A program made the translations under genes and the position numbers. DNA of 64,000 nt from Ruegeria atlantica (GTDB taxonomy: Bacteria; Pseudomonadota; Alphaproteobacteria; Rhodobacterales; Rhodobacteraceae): assembly GCF_013033965.1 (NCBI RefSeq), contig NZ_WQFE01000001.1, forward strand, positions 558,001-622,000. The letters run 5' to 3'. Shown here one piece after another: positions 23,930 through 33,996 of the stretch (positions are counted from its first letter, which is position 1; each line of letters begins with the position of its first letter). Under the pieces are notes generated by a model. That model saw only the letters and a list, made by a program, of their open reading frames with translations. It made no database searches and had not been told where the DNA came from.

Positions 23930-26380
23930 TCACGCCCGCATGTTTGCACCATTCGCATCGTAGATCGGCGCGCCCAGCACCTCTGCGTCATAAAGATCGC
24001 CCAGGATTTCGACCTGCAGCTTTGTGCCGGGCACGGCACTTCCCTTCGCAACGTACCCCATGGCCATCGACTTCCCGACGCGGTGCCCGTAGCCGCCAGA
24101 TGACACGTACCCCACGGCCTCGCCGTCCTTTAGTATTGCTTCGTCATTAGAGACATCGATCCCGTCCACGTCGATGGTCATAGTCACCAACTTGCGGGTG
24201 ACGCCTTCTTCCCTGAATTTCATCGTGGCGTCCTTGCCAACAAAGTCCTTCTTCCAGTTGATGAAGGCATCCATGCCGCTTTCGACTGCGTTGAAGTCAG
24301 GCCGGAAATCCATGGTCCAAACACCCCAGCCTTTTTCCAGACGCAAGGACATCAGCGCACGTGCACCATACCAGCAATAGCCCAGATCGGCACCGGCCTC
24401 TTCAATCGCGTCGGCCAAGCGCAGCAGATATTGCGGACGGCAATAAATCTCGAACCCCAGCTCACCCGAGAAGGAAATCCGGTTCAGTATCACGGGCACT
24501 CCGCCGACGAAAGTCTGGCGCAGGTCGCGGAACTTCAGGACATCGGCACTCACGTCGTCGCGGGTAATACGAGCCAAAAGTTCACGCGAATTTGGCCCGG
24601 ACAGCGCTATGCCATGCCAATCGTCCGAAACGTTGGCATAAGTCACATCGGCGGGCAAATCCTTTTCAAACCACCGACGATGCGCCTCCTGCATCGCGCC
24701 TGAGCCAAAAAGGATAAAGTGATCGTCGGCCAGACAAGCGACGGTCAGGTCCCCATAGAGGCGTCCTTTTTCCGTCAACATCGGGGTCAGGGTCAGACGA
24801 CCCGGTTTAGGCACATAGCCCGCCAACGTCAGATCAAGAAATTCGCGCGCACCCGCACCTTTGAATTCGTGCTTGGCAAAATTAGCGATCTCGATCCCAC
24901 CGACGGCCTCCTGCACGCCCTTGACCTCGCGCGCGACATAGTCGTGACTCCGGTTTCGTTCAAACGTGGGTGTTTCATACGCATCTTCGGGGCCATCAGC
25001 GAACCACAAGGCGTTTTCAAGACCAAACCCCTGCCCCATCACCGCGCCCTTGGCGACCAACCGGTCATAGAGCGCAGTTGTCTTCTGCATCCGCCCCTTA
25101 GGCAGGGTTTCATTCGGGAAAGTCATCACGAAACGACGTTCGTAATTCTCGGTCGATTTGATTGTGCCCCAGTCCGGAGTTGCAAACTCACCAAAGCGCG
25201 CCACATCCATGGCCCAGACATCGATCGACGGTTCACCGTCGATCATCCATTCGGCCATGGTCAGGCCCACGCCCCCGCCCTGACAGAAACCTGCCATGAC
25301 GCCAACAGCGACCCAATAGTTCTTCATGCCCGGAACCGGGCCGATCATCGGATTGCCGTCGGGGCCAAAGGTAAATGGCCCGTTGATGATGTCCTTAATG
25401 CCGGCCTCGCCAATTGCCGGGATGCGTTCAAAGGACATCTCCAACCGGTCAGCCACGCGGTCCAGATCGGGCTGCAAAAGCTCATGCCCGAAATCCCACG
25501 GTGTTCCGTCAACCTTCCACGGCGTGCCTTTGGGCTCATAGGTTCCCAGCAGCATGCCCTGACGTTCCTGACGGAAATAGATGTTCGCCTCGTAGTCGAT
25601 ACCAGCGGGCAGGCGCGCGCCATGATTGGCCACGGCGTCGATCTTCTCGGTGATCAGATAGTGGTGCTCCATTGGCTGCACTGGTAGGTGAACGCCGGAC
25701 ATATGACCAACCTCGCGGGCCCAAAGACCACCGCAGTTCACCACATATTCGGCATTGATCTGGCCCTTGGGCGTGGTCAGATCCCAGCTGCCATCTGAGC
25801 GCTGGGTCATCGCAGTCACGCCGCAATGCGTGAAATACTGCGCCCCATGCACCTTGGCCGATTTGGCGAAAGCATAGGTCGCGCCTGAGGGGTCCAGATC
25901 ACCGTCCTGATCATCCCATAGCGCCGCGTGATAATGTTTGGGGTCGATCAGCGGATGACGCTCTGCCACCTCTTTCGGGCTGATGAATTCCTGATGCAGC
26001 CCCATGTAGCGCGCCTTGGACCGCTCCCGCTTGAGGTAGTCGTACCAGTCCTTGGTCGAGGCCAGGTAGAACCCGCCGGTGATGTGCAGACCGACTGAAT
26101 GCCCCGAGGTTTCCTCGATCTCTTTGTACAGGTCGATCGTATAGCTCTGCAGGCGCGAGATATTGGGGTCAGAACTGATCGTGTGGATCTGACCGGCGGC
26201 ATGCCAGGATGAGCCGGACGTCAGCTCATCGCGTTCCAGCAGAACCACGTCCTTCCAGCCAAACTTGGCAAGGTGGAACAGAATCGAACAGCCAACGACA
26301 CCGCCACCGATCACCACGACCTTAGCGTGGGACGGAAGCTTTTTGCTGCCGGTGCTTTCATCTTTTTGAATTTCGGGCAT
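23930..26380 (-). CDS. FAD-dependent dimethylglycine/sarcosine dehydrogenase-like protein (DAO + GcvT)
   Basis: 816 residues with the same layout as the protein at 16347: DAO/FAD domain (GGGVVG at 25-30), linker, GcvT and C-terminal barrel domains (about 440-810). His60 in SGSSWHAAG is the expected covalent-FAD residue. An AGAGAGA site precedes the ATG. It lies 80 bases downstream of an MttB homologue on the same strand, so the pair may remove successive methyl groups from one substrate. Likely product: methylene-THF plus the demethylated amino acid. Confidence 0.88.
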   Translation of the reverse strand: MPEIQKDESTGSKKLPSHAKVVVIGGGVVGCSILFHLAKFGWKDVVLLERDELTSGSSWHAAGQIHTISSDPNISRLQSYTIDLYKEIEETSGHSVGLHITGGFYLASTKDWYDYLKRERSKARYMGLHQEFISPKEVAERHPLIDPKHYHAALWDDQDGDLDPSGATYAFAKSAKVHGAQYFTHCGVTAMTQRSDGSWDLTTPKGQINAEYVVNCGGLWAREVGHMSGVHLPVQPMEHHYLITEKIDAVANHGARLPAGIDYEANIYFRQERQGMLLGTYEPKGTPWKVDGTPWDFGHELLQPDLDRVADRLEMSFERIPAIGEAGIKDIINGPFTFGPDGNPMIGPVPGMKNYWVAVGVMAGFCQGGGVGLTMAEWMIDGEPSIDVWAMDVARFGEFATPDWGTIKSTENYERRFVMTFPNETLPKGRMQKTTALYDRLVAKGAVMGQGFGLENALWFADGPEDAYETPTFERNRSHDYVAREVKGVQEAVGGIEIANFAKHEFKGAGAREFLDLTLAGYVPKPGRLTLTPMLTEKGRLYGDLTVACLADDHFILFGSGAMQEAHRRWFEKDLPADVTYANVSDDWHGIALSGPNSRELLARITRDDVSADVLKFRDLRQTFVGGVPVILNRISFSGELGFEIYCRPQYLLRLADAIEEAGADLGYCWYGARALMSLRLEKGWGVWTMDFRPDFNAVESGMDAFINWKKDFVGKDATMKFREEGVTRKLVTMTIDVDGIDVSNDEAILKDGEAVGYVSSGGYGHRVGKSMAMGYVAKGSAVPGTKLQVEILGDLYDAEVLGAPIYDANGANMRA

Positions 26381-26460
26381 TTTGATCTCTCTTCAGTTCA
26401 ATATTGGGCGGCGGAAATGGCCGGGATCAGGTTAATTTCAATGCCCACCGAACCGACGCC

Positions 26461-27981
26461 TTAGTACCAGGCATCAGGAATTTCCCCTTTGCGGCGCGCC
26501 ACATAAGCGACCAGTTCTTCCCGCTTGGCTTCATCCATGGCCGGAGGCTCATATGCGTTCAGCATTTCATTCCAGCGTTCGTAAGCGCGGCGGCGCATGT
26601 CCTTGGAGCCACCCTCTTCCCAGCTTTCGACATTCTCGCTGTCGCTGAGTTTCGGTTCATAGAACGCTGTCTGGTAATTTCGCATTGTGTGCGCACAGCC
26701 GAGGAAATGGCCTCCGGCCTCAACCTCTCCGTAAGCGTCACGAGCGAATGCGTCATCGCTTGTATCCAGCCCTTGGCTCAGGACCTTCTGATAAGACCCA
26801 AGGCGATCCGCATCCATGATCAGCTTCTCGAATCCGGTGCACAGCCCACCCTCCAGCCAGCCTGCGGAATGCAGGACAAAATTCGCCCCGGCCAACATGG
26901 TTGAGTGCATCGAGTCCGCGGATTCATATGCCGCCTGAGCATCCTCAATCTTGGAGGCGGTCAACGACCCCCCGCAACGCAGCGGCAGCCCGGCGCGGCG
27001 CGCCAACTGGCCAATCGCGTAATTCGAGATCACAGGCTCGGGCATACCAAAGGTCGGCGCACCAGACTTCAGCGACATGGACGACAGGAAGTTGCCCAGC
27101 ACAAATGGCGCGCCGGGACGTAGCAGTTGAACGTAGGCACAAACCATCATTGCCTCGGCCATGGCCTGTGCGACGCTGGCCGCCGTACTGACCGGCCCCA
27201 TCGCCCCCGACAGGACAAAGGGCGCCACGATCATACCCTGACCGCGCGTGGAATAGACGCGCGCGGATTCGGTCACCACCCGGTCCACCAGCAAGGGAGA
27301 GTTGGTGTTGACGTTGCCCATGATGACACAGTTCTTTTCCATCACATCGGCGCCAAAGACGATCTCGGCCATCTCAACACTGTCCTGCGCGCGGCTCATC
27401 TCGGTTATGGCCCCCAGATGCGGCTTGTCGCTGAGCGTCATGTGGGCAAAAAGCATGTCCAAATGCCGTTTGCTGACGGGCACGTCGCACGGTTCGCAAG
27501 TGACAAAACCGCCGTGATGCAAGTTTGGGTGCAGATAAGTCAGCTTCACCAGCTGCTCGAACGCGGCCATGTCACCGTATCGCCGTCCCCCTTCCAGATC
27601 GCGAACGAAAGGCGCTCCATAGACCGGCGCGAACACCTGACTGCCGTCGCCGATCACGACTGAACGTTCAGAGTTGCGGGCAAGCTGCGTGAATTTTCTG
27701 GGTGCCTTTGCGCACAGGTCTCGGATCCAAGACGCGTCAGCGCGCACGATGTCCCCTTCGATCCTGGCACCCGCTCGACGCCACAGATCCAGCGCCTCGG
27801 GATCGTCACGGAAGGCAATCCCAACGTCTTCGAAAATCCAGTCGACCTGAGCCTCAAGCCGCACCAAATCCTCTTCGTTCAGCGGATTGAAATAACTCAA
27901 TCTCCGCTGAATGTATGGCGATGCCGGGGCTCCGGTGGGGGCGCTTTGGCGGTCACGCGTTGCACGGGCGCGTCTGGCCAT
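26461..27981 (-). CDS. MttB-family methyltransferase (non-pyrrolysine), second copy
   Basis: 506 residues, full length and without an in-frame amber codon. Shared family segments include FVLSGAMGPVSTAASVAQA, MSLKSGAPTFGMPEP and EAGGHFLGCAHTMRNYQTAFY. GAGG lies nine bases before the ATG. It resembles the copy at 9689 in layout but differs widely, suggesting a different quaternary amine. It is paired with an FAD/GcvT dehydrogenase downstream and divergent from a LysR gene. No corrinoid protein is encoded nearby. Confidence 0.86.
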   Translation of the reverse strand: MARRARATRDRQSAPTGAPASPYIQRRLSYFNPLNEEDLVRLEAQVDWIFEDVGIAFRDDPEALDLWRRAGARIEGDIVRADASWIRDLCAKAPRKFTQLARNSERSVVIGDGSQVFAPVYGAPFVRDLEGGRRYGDMAAFEQLVKLTYLHPNLHHGGFVTCEPCDVPVSKRHLDMLFAHMTLSDKPHLGAITEMSRAQDSVEMAEIVFGADVMEKNCVIMGNVNTNSPLLVDRVVTESARVYSTRGQGMIVAPFVLSGAMGPVSTAASVAQAMAEAMMVCAYVQLLRPGAPFVLGNFLSSMSLKSGAPTFGMPEPVISNYAIGQLARRAGLPLRCGGSLTASKIEDAQAAYESADSMHSTMLAGANFVLHSAGWLEGGLCTGFEKLIMDADRLGSYQKVLSQGLDTSDDAFARDAYGEVEAGGHFLGCAHTMRNYQTAFYEPKLSDSENVESWEEGGSKDMRRRAYERWNEMLNAYEPPAMDEAKREELVAYVARRKGEIPDAWY

Positions 27982-28074
27982 GAGTGATTCCTCGCTTCAT
28001 TCTCCGGAAACATTACCGCGCAACACAGTGTTCGTGACGGTTGAAAAAGGTGATGGTTTAGATAAACACAAATT

Positions 28075-28974
28075 ATGCATCAGCTCTGGAAAACGATCTC
28101 ATCCTCAAAGCACTTAGTATATTTTGAGGCAGCTGCACGGTTACAGTCTATCACGCGCGCAGCCGATGAAATGAATGTGAAACAGCCTGCGGTCAGCGCT
28201 GCGATCAAGCAGCTGGAAGCCTCGCTGGGCGTACAGCTTTTTCACCGCGAACACAGGAAAATCGTTCTGACCTCGGCCGGGTCAAAGCTGTATTCCGACG
28301 TCTCGCGCTCATTCGATCAGATCCTCAGCTCGGTTAATGCAGTCCGGCAATTCACAAAGAATGACCACGTCACGCTCAACGCTTCGTCGGCGTTCAACTT
28401 TTTCTGGATGATGCCGAAACTGCAAGAATTCCACCAGTCGTTCCCCGATATCGACCTCAGGCTGCAATCCAGCGACCGGGAACCGGACATCGTTGCCGAG
28501 AACATCAGCCTTGCCATTCGGCGCGGCAAGGGATCGTGGGAAGGCTGCAATTCAGCGCTGATCGCAGAGGAAATCCTGTGCCCCGTCGCCAGCCCGGTGG
28601 AAATCGATGCACGAGGCCGACCCGGCAGCATTGAGGAATTACTGCAACATCGTTTGATCCACCTTGAGGAACCGACACGCGAACGCCCCGGCTGGACCCA
28701 TTGGTTCGAAAGCTTCGGGATCACTCAGAAACCACCGGTGTCCGGGCTAAGGCTGAACGACTACGCGCTGGTATTGCAGGCGACACTTGCGGGCGAAGGA
28801 TATGCGTTAGGCTGGAGCCATCTCACAACCCCGCTGGCGCGGCGCGGCCTGTTGACAACGATGGAGGATTGGCAATGGGAAACCGGCTATGGTTTCTATC
28901 TGGTCTGGTCTGACTACAAGCCACTGGTCGACAACGCGAAACGGGTGCGCGACTGGATGCTCAGCAAAGTCTGA
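28075..28974 (+). CDS. LysR-family regulator
   Basis: 299 residues: helix-turn-helix at about 10-65 (HLVYFEAAARLQSITRAADE, QPAVSAAIKQLEASLG) and a GcvA-like effector domain. Divergent from the MttB/dehydrogenase pair with a 93-base gap, the classical arrangement for a LysR activator of those genes. A ribosome site is not obvious. Confidence 0.85.
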   Translation: MHQLWKTISSSKHLVYFEAAARLQSITRAADEMNVKQPAVSAAIKQLEASLGVQLFHREHRKIVLTSAGSKLYSDVSRSFDQILSSVNAVRQFTKNDHVTLNASSAFNFFWMMPKLQEFHQSFPDIDLRLQSSDREPDIVAENISLAIRRGKGSWEGCNSALIAEEILCPVASPVEIDARGRPGSIEELLQHRLIHLEEPTRERPGWTHWFESFGITQKPPVSGLRLNDYALVLQATLAGEGYALGWSHLTTPLARRGLLTTMEDWQWETGYGFYLVWSDYKPLVDNAKRVRDWMLSKV

Positions 28975-29082
28975 GCGCCATTGAGAACGCAATACGGAAT
29001 TTGCAAGCCGCAGAAAATCGCGAATTGTTGCAGAGTAGCGATCAAAAAATTCAGGACATCGACACTCAGGTGGGATTTCCAG

Positions 29083-29433
29083 TCAAATATCCGCCAGAAC
29101 CTCGAATCCGCCGAATATTATTGTTTTTCCATTGACGGGCATGTCGCTCATGTCGCCCATATCCGGGTCCTGCATGGCGGCGGCAAAACCGGCCTCTTGC
29201 GTCGCTTGATCCGGCCATTCCTGCCAACCTGTAACAACCGTATCATCCGGGCCAGCCTGCACCGCAAGTGGGAACGACGTAACCTCACCGGGCGGCACGG
29301 CCGCGCCCCAGGATTCGACCACCCGCGTTGCGCCATGTTTGCGGAAGATATGCGCCATCCGCTTTGCCTGTAATTGATGTTCCGATTTCTTTGCAGTGGG
29401 AACCGCCCCTGCATATGCCATGATCCAAGCCAC
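29083..29433 (-). CDS. DUF1428 family protein
   Basis: 116 residues, GTG start with a GGGAGGG site seven bases upstream (an ATG four codons in is the alternative). It matches DUF1428 (YbaA-like) in length and in signature: KHGATRVVESWG, a charged middle, and the C-terminal NGKTIIFGGFE. These are small cytoplasmic ferredoxin-fold-like proteins of unknown function. No functional link to the neighbours is evident. Confidence 0.82.
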   Translation of the reverse strand: MAWIMAYAGAVPTAKKSEHQLQAKRMAHIFRKHGATRVVESWGAAVPPGEVTSFPLAVQAGPDDTVVTGWQEWPDQATQEAGFAAAMQDPDMGDMSDMPVNGKTIIFGGFEVLADI

Positions 29434-29581
29434 TCAACAGCCCTCCCAGAAAGCAGTCACACGCAACTCTAGCACAATTAGAGGCGCTGCCATACCGACC
29501 TCGTCGCAACGTGGTTGGCTAGCATGGTCTGTTTCCTGAATGGTCAGTCCACCCGAATATTCGGCACAGGATTTTGCTGTG

Positions 29582-30130
29582 TCACATCGATAGTTCTGGA
29601 TGGCTCCGAGTTACATCGTAAGTGCGGCTTTCACCGGACCGCGCAACCCGAACGATCAGCTTCTGCGCATTTTCAAATCGGTCAAAATAGGCAAATCGAA
29701 TGTTGTCCGACGCCGTAATATCCTCGCATTGAATCAGATAGTCTGCCAGAAACTCGCTATGTTGGTCTTCATCAGCAGCCTGTTCGGTACTGTCTTGCCC
29801 CAAACGCTCGCCCGACAGTGTGACGTTGGCTGAGGCAGTAAAGCACCCCGCCTCCTCTGGCAGCACAAACAACCCCAAAGGCTTGGAGAGATCAGAGATC
29901 GCAACTGCCACTTTCGCGCGATCGTCGTCGCTTTCGGCAGGGCCTTCAAACCCAATGATATCGGCGGCAGGCACGGTGAGGGATAATGAGAACGTCTGAT
30001 CCGCAAACGCGATATCTACATACCCCGTACCATGTTCATGCACAGAGTCCTGTGCCTGCGACAGAGCCATCACAGGGAACAGTATCAGAGCAATGGCCGC
30101 AAACTTCCTAAACAAGGCACCATCCAACAA
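29582..30130 (-). CDS. DUF2796 (ZrgA-like) periplasmic protein
   Basis: 182 residues with an N-terminal signal peptide (about 1-27, hydrophobic core FAAIALILFPVMALSQA). The mature start HEHGTGYVDIAFADQ, then VPAADIIGFEGPAE and an AGCF segment, match DUF2796, the family of the zinc-regulated Vibrio protein ZrgA. It is exported and possibly metal-binding through its His residues. It is divergent from the imelysin gene, which suits a metal-uptake locus. Confidence 0.75.
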   Translation of the reverse strand: MLDGALFRKFAAIALILFPVMALSQAQDSVHEHGTGYVDIAFADQTFSLSLTVPAADIIGFEGPAESDDDRAKVAVAISDLSKPLGLFVLPEEAGCFTASANVTLSGERLGQDSTEQAADEDQHSEFLADYLIQCEDITASDNIRFAYFDRFENAQKLIVRVARSGESRTYDVTRSHPELSM

Positions 30131-30251
30131 GGAATCACGCAGTCTATTCTAATGTGATTAAAAACCCTTGCAATCGCGGCTTCGACACGCCTGCCCCGCT
30201 ATTTCTGGGGAATTGGTCTGAAAAGGTGCGGCATTCAATCCCGACAATAAA

Positions 30252-30284
30252 ACTCAGGTTGACTTAATTTACTATTTCACTCAG
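30252..30284 (+). promoter_or_regulatory. candidate iron-responsive promoter element
   Basis: Two ACTCAG words (30252-30257 and 30279-30284) flank an AT-rich TTGACTTAATTTACTATTTC stretch upstream of the imelysin gene. An ACTCAG word next to a TTACTA motif also occurs before the bfd gene (31718-31747). A shared metal regulator is possible; I could not match it to a known box with confidence. Confidence 0.35.
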
Positions 30285-30350
30285 TTTTTGCGCATGCGCG
30301 TCGCTGAGGCGGCGCTGGAGAGTTATTTCTGACAGGAAAGTGTCACCTAC

Positions 30351-31619
30351 ATGACCAAATACATTGTCGCCACAAGCGCCCTGACCCTTGGTATCGCAAC
30401 TGCTGCACTTGCAGATGCCCCTGCAAAGATCGACGTTCTGAACACCTACGCGAACATCGCCGAAGCTAAATATGACGACAGCCTGATCGCCGCAAAGTCG
30501 CTGCAATCTGCTGTAAACGCATTGATCGCTGATCCGTCAGACGCCACTCTGAACGCTGCACGCGCCGCGTGGATTGCCGCACGTGTTCCTTATCAGCAGA
30601 CCGAGGTTTACCGTTTCGGCAACGCAATCGTTGACGACTGGGAAGGCAAAGTAAACGCATGGCCGCTGGATGAAGGCCTGATCGATTATGTCGACGCAGC
30701 TTATGGCGGTCCGACGGACGAGAACGAATTCGCCGCACTGAACGTCATCGCCAACCCCAAGTTCGACTTGTCAGGCAACACAATCGACGCAAGCGAGATC
30801 ACGCCGGAATTGCTGGGCGAGACCCTGCACGAGGCCGACGGGATCGAGGCAAACGTTGCCACAGGCTACCACGCAATCGAATTCCTGCTGTGGGGTCAGG
30901 ACCTGAATGGACACGGCGCAGGTGCAGGCAACCGCCCCTATACCGACTATGTTCAGGGTGACGATTGCACCAACGGCAATTGCGACCGCCGCGCCCAATA
31001 CCTGAGTGCCGCAACCGACCTGCTGGTCAGCGATCTGGAATGGATGGCGGCGCAATGGGCTGACGGCGGCGAAGCACGCGCGGCACTGACGGCCGATGAA
31101 ACCGCGGGCGTCAGCGCCATTCTGACCGGAATGGGCTCTCTGTCCTACGGTGAGCAAGCGGGTGAACGTATGCGCCTTGGCCTGATGCTGAACGACCCCG
31201 AGGAGGAACACGATTGTTTCTCGGACAACACGCATAACAGCCATTACTACGATGGTCTGGGCGTACAGAACGTCTATCTCGGCAGCTACACCCGCATCGA
31301 CGGCACCCCGGTCAGCGGCGCATCCCTGTCTGATCTGGTCATCGCCAGCGACCCGTCTCTGGACGCTGAGATGAAGGTAAAACTGGCCAACACCATGCAG
31401 GCTCTGGGACGTCTGAAGTCAACCGCAGAAGCCGGATTTGCCTATGACCAGATGCTTGAGCGCGGCAATGAAGGCGGCGAAGTTCTGATAATGGGCGGTG
31501 TGAACGGCCTGGTCGATCAGACCAAAACGATCGAGCGCATTGTGACCGCACTGGAACTCGACCAGATCGAGTTTGAAGGTTCGGACAGCCTGGATAACCC
31601 CGACGCGGTTTTCCACTAA
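30351..31619 (+). CDS. imelysin-family iron-regulated protein
   Basis: 422 residues with a cleavable signal peptide (about 1-22, ALTLGIATAALA). The imelysin signature GxHxxE is intact at 172-177 (GYHAIE), followed by FLLWGQDLNG. Proteins of this family (IrpA, EfeO, insulin-cleaving membrane protein) are periplasmic or outer-membrane associated and take part in iron uptake. It is the first of two imelysins in the locus. A ribosome site (CAGGAAAG) is about nine bases before the ATG. Confidence 0.88.
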   Translation: MTKYIVATSALTLGIATAALADAPAKIDVLNTYANIAEAKYDDSLIAAKSLQSAVNALIADPSDATLNAARAAWIAARVPYQQTEVYRFGNAIVDDWEGKVNAWPLDEGLIDYVDAAYGGPTDENEFAALNVIANPKFDLSGNTIDASEITPELLGETLHEADGIEANVATGYHAIEFLLWGQDLNGHGAGAGNRPYTDYVQGDDCTNGNCDRRAQYLSAATDLLVSDLEWMAAQWADGGEARAALTADETAGVSAILTGMGSLSYGEQAGERMRLGLMLNDPEEEHDCFSDNTHNSHYYDGLGVQNVYLGSYTRIDGTPVSGASLSDLVIASDPSLDAEMKVKLANTMQALGRLKSTAEAGFAYDQMLERGNEGGEVLIMGGVNGLVDQTKTIERIVTALELDQIEFEGSDSLDNPDAVFH

Positions 31620-31640
31620 AGCACCGTGTCCACACCGCAC

Positions 31641-31666
31641 GGAGGCGGCAGGTTCTCGCCGCCTCC
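31641..31666 (+). terminator. terminator-like hairpin after imelysin gene
   Basis: A perfect 9-base stem (GGAGGCGGC at 31641-31649 with GCCGCCTCC at 31658-31666, 8-base loop) lies 21 bases after the imelysin stop. There is no T run after it, so it may be a transcript-stabilising or Rho-assisted element rather than a full terminator. Confidence 0.5.
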
Positions 31667-31717
31667 AAAACTTGTGAGGCACATGTGACGTGTTGCCTCT
31701 GGACGCCCCAAATATAA

Positions 31718-31734
31718 CTTACTAATACAGTAAG
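31718..31734. promoter_or_regulatory. inverted repeat upstream of bfd
   Basis: CTTACT and AGTAAG form a perfect 6-base inverted repeat with a 5-base spacer, 25 bases before the bfd start. It is a good candidate operator for an iron regulator acting on bfd-bfr. Confidence 0.45.
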
Positions 31735-31759
31735 AAATACAACTCAGAGCCCGATTGCC

Positions 31760-32053
31760 ATGATCGTATGCCACTGCACAAATATCTCGGATCACGATAT
31801 CCACGCGGCTATCGACTGGATGCGTACATCTGATCCTTACGCAGTCATCACCCCCGGCAAAATCTACCATGCCCTTGGAAAATCTGCAGATTGTGGCGGT
31901 TGCATGCCGCTTTTCCTAGACTCGATGCGTTCCAGCGATAAGTTGGAAGTCCCGATGCAGCTTCGCGCACTTCGCAGCGAGGTAACACAGGAGAATGCAG
32001 ATGAAGGGCGACCCCAAGGTCATAGAATATCTAAACAAATCACTGCGGCATGA
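31760..32053 (+). CDS. bfd: bacterioferritin-associated ferredoxin-like protein
   Basis: 97 residues. The [2Fe-2S] cysteines Cys4, Cys6 (CHC) and Cys45, Cys48 (CGGC) are placed as in Bfd, which reduces the ferric core of bacterioferritin to release iron. The Bfd core ends near residue 60; the remaining 37 residues are an unusual extension whose coding sequence overlaps the start of bfr by 53 bases. The neighbouring bfr supports the call. Confidence 0.85.
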   Translation: MIVCHCTNISDHDIHAAIDWMRTSDPYAVITPGKIYHALGKSADCGGCMPLFLDSMRSSDKLEVPMQLRALRSEVTQENADEGRPQGHRISKQITAA

Positions 32054-32486
32054 GCTAACGGCTGTCAGCCAGTATTGGCTTCATTACCGACTGCAGGAGG
32101 ATTGGGGCCTCGGCCACATGGCCAAGAAAAGCCGCGAAGAATCTATTGAGGAAATGGGACATGCGGACAAGCTGATTGAGAGAATAATTTTTCTGGGCGG
32201 TCACCCGAATCTGCAACAGCTTGACCCATTGCGCATCGGCCAGACTCCGAAAGAGACACTGGAATGCGATCTGGCAGCAGAGGTCGATGCCCGGGCTTTG
32301 TACAAGGAAGCACGCGAATACTGTCAGAGCGCTGGCGACTACGTCACTATGTCTCTGTTTGAAGGATTGCTGGCGGATGAGGAAGGGCATATCGATTTCC
32401 TCGAAACGCAGCTCGACCTGCACGAAAGGATTGGCGAAGCCAATTATGCGCACCTTAACGCATCGAAAATGGACGAAGGCGAGTAA
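32001..32486 (+). CDS. bfr: bacterioferritin
   Basis: 161 residues, standard length. Di-iron ferroxidase ligands Glu18, Glu51, His54, Glu94, Glu127 and His130 and the haem-ligating Met52 are all present at canonical positions, in typical text ([28 protein letters not shown]). It stores iron as a 24-subunit shell. The second ATG (32001) was chosen because AGGAG is seven bases upstream; another ATG lies two codons earlier. Confidence 0.95.
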   Translation: MKGDPKVIEYLNKSLRHELTAVSQYWLHYRLQEDWGLGHMAKKSREESIEEMGHADKLIERIIFLGGHPNLQQLDPLRIGQTPKETLECDLAAEVDARALYKEAREYCQSAGDYVTMSLFEGLLADEEGHIDFLETQLDLHERIGEANYAHLNASKMDEGE

Positions 32487-33993
32487 GCTTGCTCTTTTGC
32501 CGGTGGCCGTCCTTGCGGCCACCCAATCCCTGTCGGCAGAGCTGCGGGATCTTCACCTCAATTACCTTCCCAGAACTGAAGACGAACAAGCAAGGATTGC
32601 GCGGGTAACCGATGCACCTGACGATTTCAGGGCGCCACAGCGTTTTGAAGAGTTGTCCGCAGGTGCTGCGACAGTCCGGGCGCGTACCGACGCAGATGCT
32701 TTTTCGCAGCCCTCTGGCAACCTGAGTTTCGAGCAGGAGCTTGACTTCAAAGTCGGTAACGGCCTGTTCAAGAAAATCTGGGTGTCTTCTCCGTCATCCA
32801 CATTGGCCTCAGATGGGTTGGGTCCGCTTTATAACGCACGATCCTGTCAACGCTGTCACATCAAGGACGGGCGCGGACATACGCCCAACGGCCCCGATGA
32901 CAACGCAATTTCGATGTTCCTGCGCGTGTCTATCCCTGGAACTCCCGAGGACGGGTACGCCGAGATCGAAGACTACATCGCCACCCTTCCCGAACCGAAT
33001 TACGGCGGGCAAATGCAGGATCTGGCCCTTCCCGGCCACCCGGCAGAATACACGCTGGACATCACTTACGAGGACGTTCCCGTCACTATGTCGGATGGAG
33101 AAGTCGTCACTTTGCGGCGTCCCACGTACGAAGCTGCCGATCTGGGTTATGGCTCTTTGCATCCTGACGCGATGATCAGCCCCCGCGTGGCTCCGCAGAT
33201 GATCGGCCTGGGCTTGCTCGAGGCGATCCCGGTAGAAGACCTGCTGGCGAATGCGGACCCGGAAGATGTGGATGGCGACGGAATATCCGGCCGGCCTAAC
33301 ATCGTATGGGCAATTGAATATGATGCGCCAATGATGGGCCGGTTTGGCCATAAGGCGGGCATGCCGACAATTATGGAGCAATCCGCAGCGGCCTTTGCCG
33401 GGGACATCGGCATTTCCAATCCTCTCTACCCGGCTCCACACGGTGATTGCACCGATGCGCAAGCGGATTGCGTGAACGCGCCTCATGGCGATGGCGACGA
33501 CCGAACCATTGAGATTGATCAGGTCGGTATGGATCTGGTCGCCTTCTACAGCCGAAATCTGGGTGTCCCGGCCCGGCGGGACGTGGACGACCCTGAAGTG
33601 CTGCGCGGCAAGCAGGTTTTTGACGATACAGGCTGTGCATCATGCCACACACCTTCTTTTGTGACGCACCGTATGGAAGACCGTCCCGAACACAGCTTCC
33701 AACTGATCTGGCCCTATACAGACTTGCTGTTGCACGACATGGGCGACGGGCTGGCCGACAACCGCCCCGAGGCGCGCGCCACAGGACGCGAATGGCGCAC
33801 GCCGCCGCTGTGGGGGATCGGCCTGACCCATCAGGTGTCAGGTCATACGCAGTTTCTGCATGACGGGCGCGCGCGGTCACTGCTCGAGGCGATCCTGTGG
33901 CACGGAGGTGAGGCGCAGACTGCGCGCGATACCGTCGTCGGGATGCCTAAAGCCGACCGAGACGCCCTTATCAGATTTCTAGAGAGCCTCTGA
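32446..33993 (+). CDS. di-haem oxidoreductase (DHOR / thiol oxidoreductase-like, DUF1111)
   Basis: 515 residues with a signal peptide (about 1-31, cleavage after QSLSA) and two c-type haem motifs, CQRCH at 134-138 and CASCH at 397-401. The C-terminal part ([39 protein letters not shown]) is typical of DHOR proteins related to MauG-like peroxidases. In imelysin loci this protein probably acts in the periplasm as an iron redox partner. The start overlaps bfr by 41 bases; no later start keeps the signal peptide. Confidence 0.85.
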   Translation: MRTLTHRKWTKASKLALLPVAVLAATQSLSAELRDLHLNYLPRTEDEQARIARVTDAPDDFRAPQRFEELSAGAATVRARTDADAFSQPSGNLSFEQELDFKVGNGLFKKIWVSSPSSTLASDGLGPLYNARSCQRCHIKDGRGHTPNGPDDNAISMFLRVSIPGTPEDGYAEIEDYIATLPEPNYGGQMQDLALPGHPAEYTLDITYEDVPVTMSDGEVVTLRRPTYEAADLGYGSLHPDAMISPRVAPQMIGLGLLEAIPVEDLLANADPEDVDGDGISGRPNIVWAIEYDAPMMGRFGHKAGMPTIMEQSAAAFAGDIGISNPLYPAPHGDCTDAQADCVNAPHGDGDDRTIEIDQVGMDLVAFYSRNLGVPARRDVDDPEVLRGKQVFDDTGCASCHTPSFVTHRMEDRPEHSFQLIWPYTDLLLHDMGDGLADNRPEARATGREWRTPPLWGIGLTHQVSGHTQFLHDGRARSLLEAILWHGGEAQTARDTVVGMPKADRDALIRFLESL

Positions 33994-33996
33994 CCC

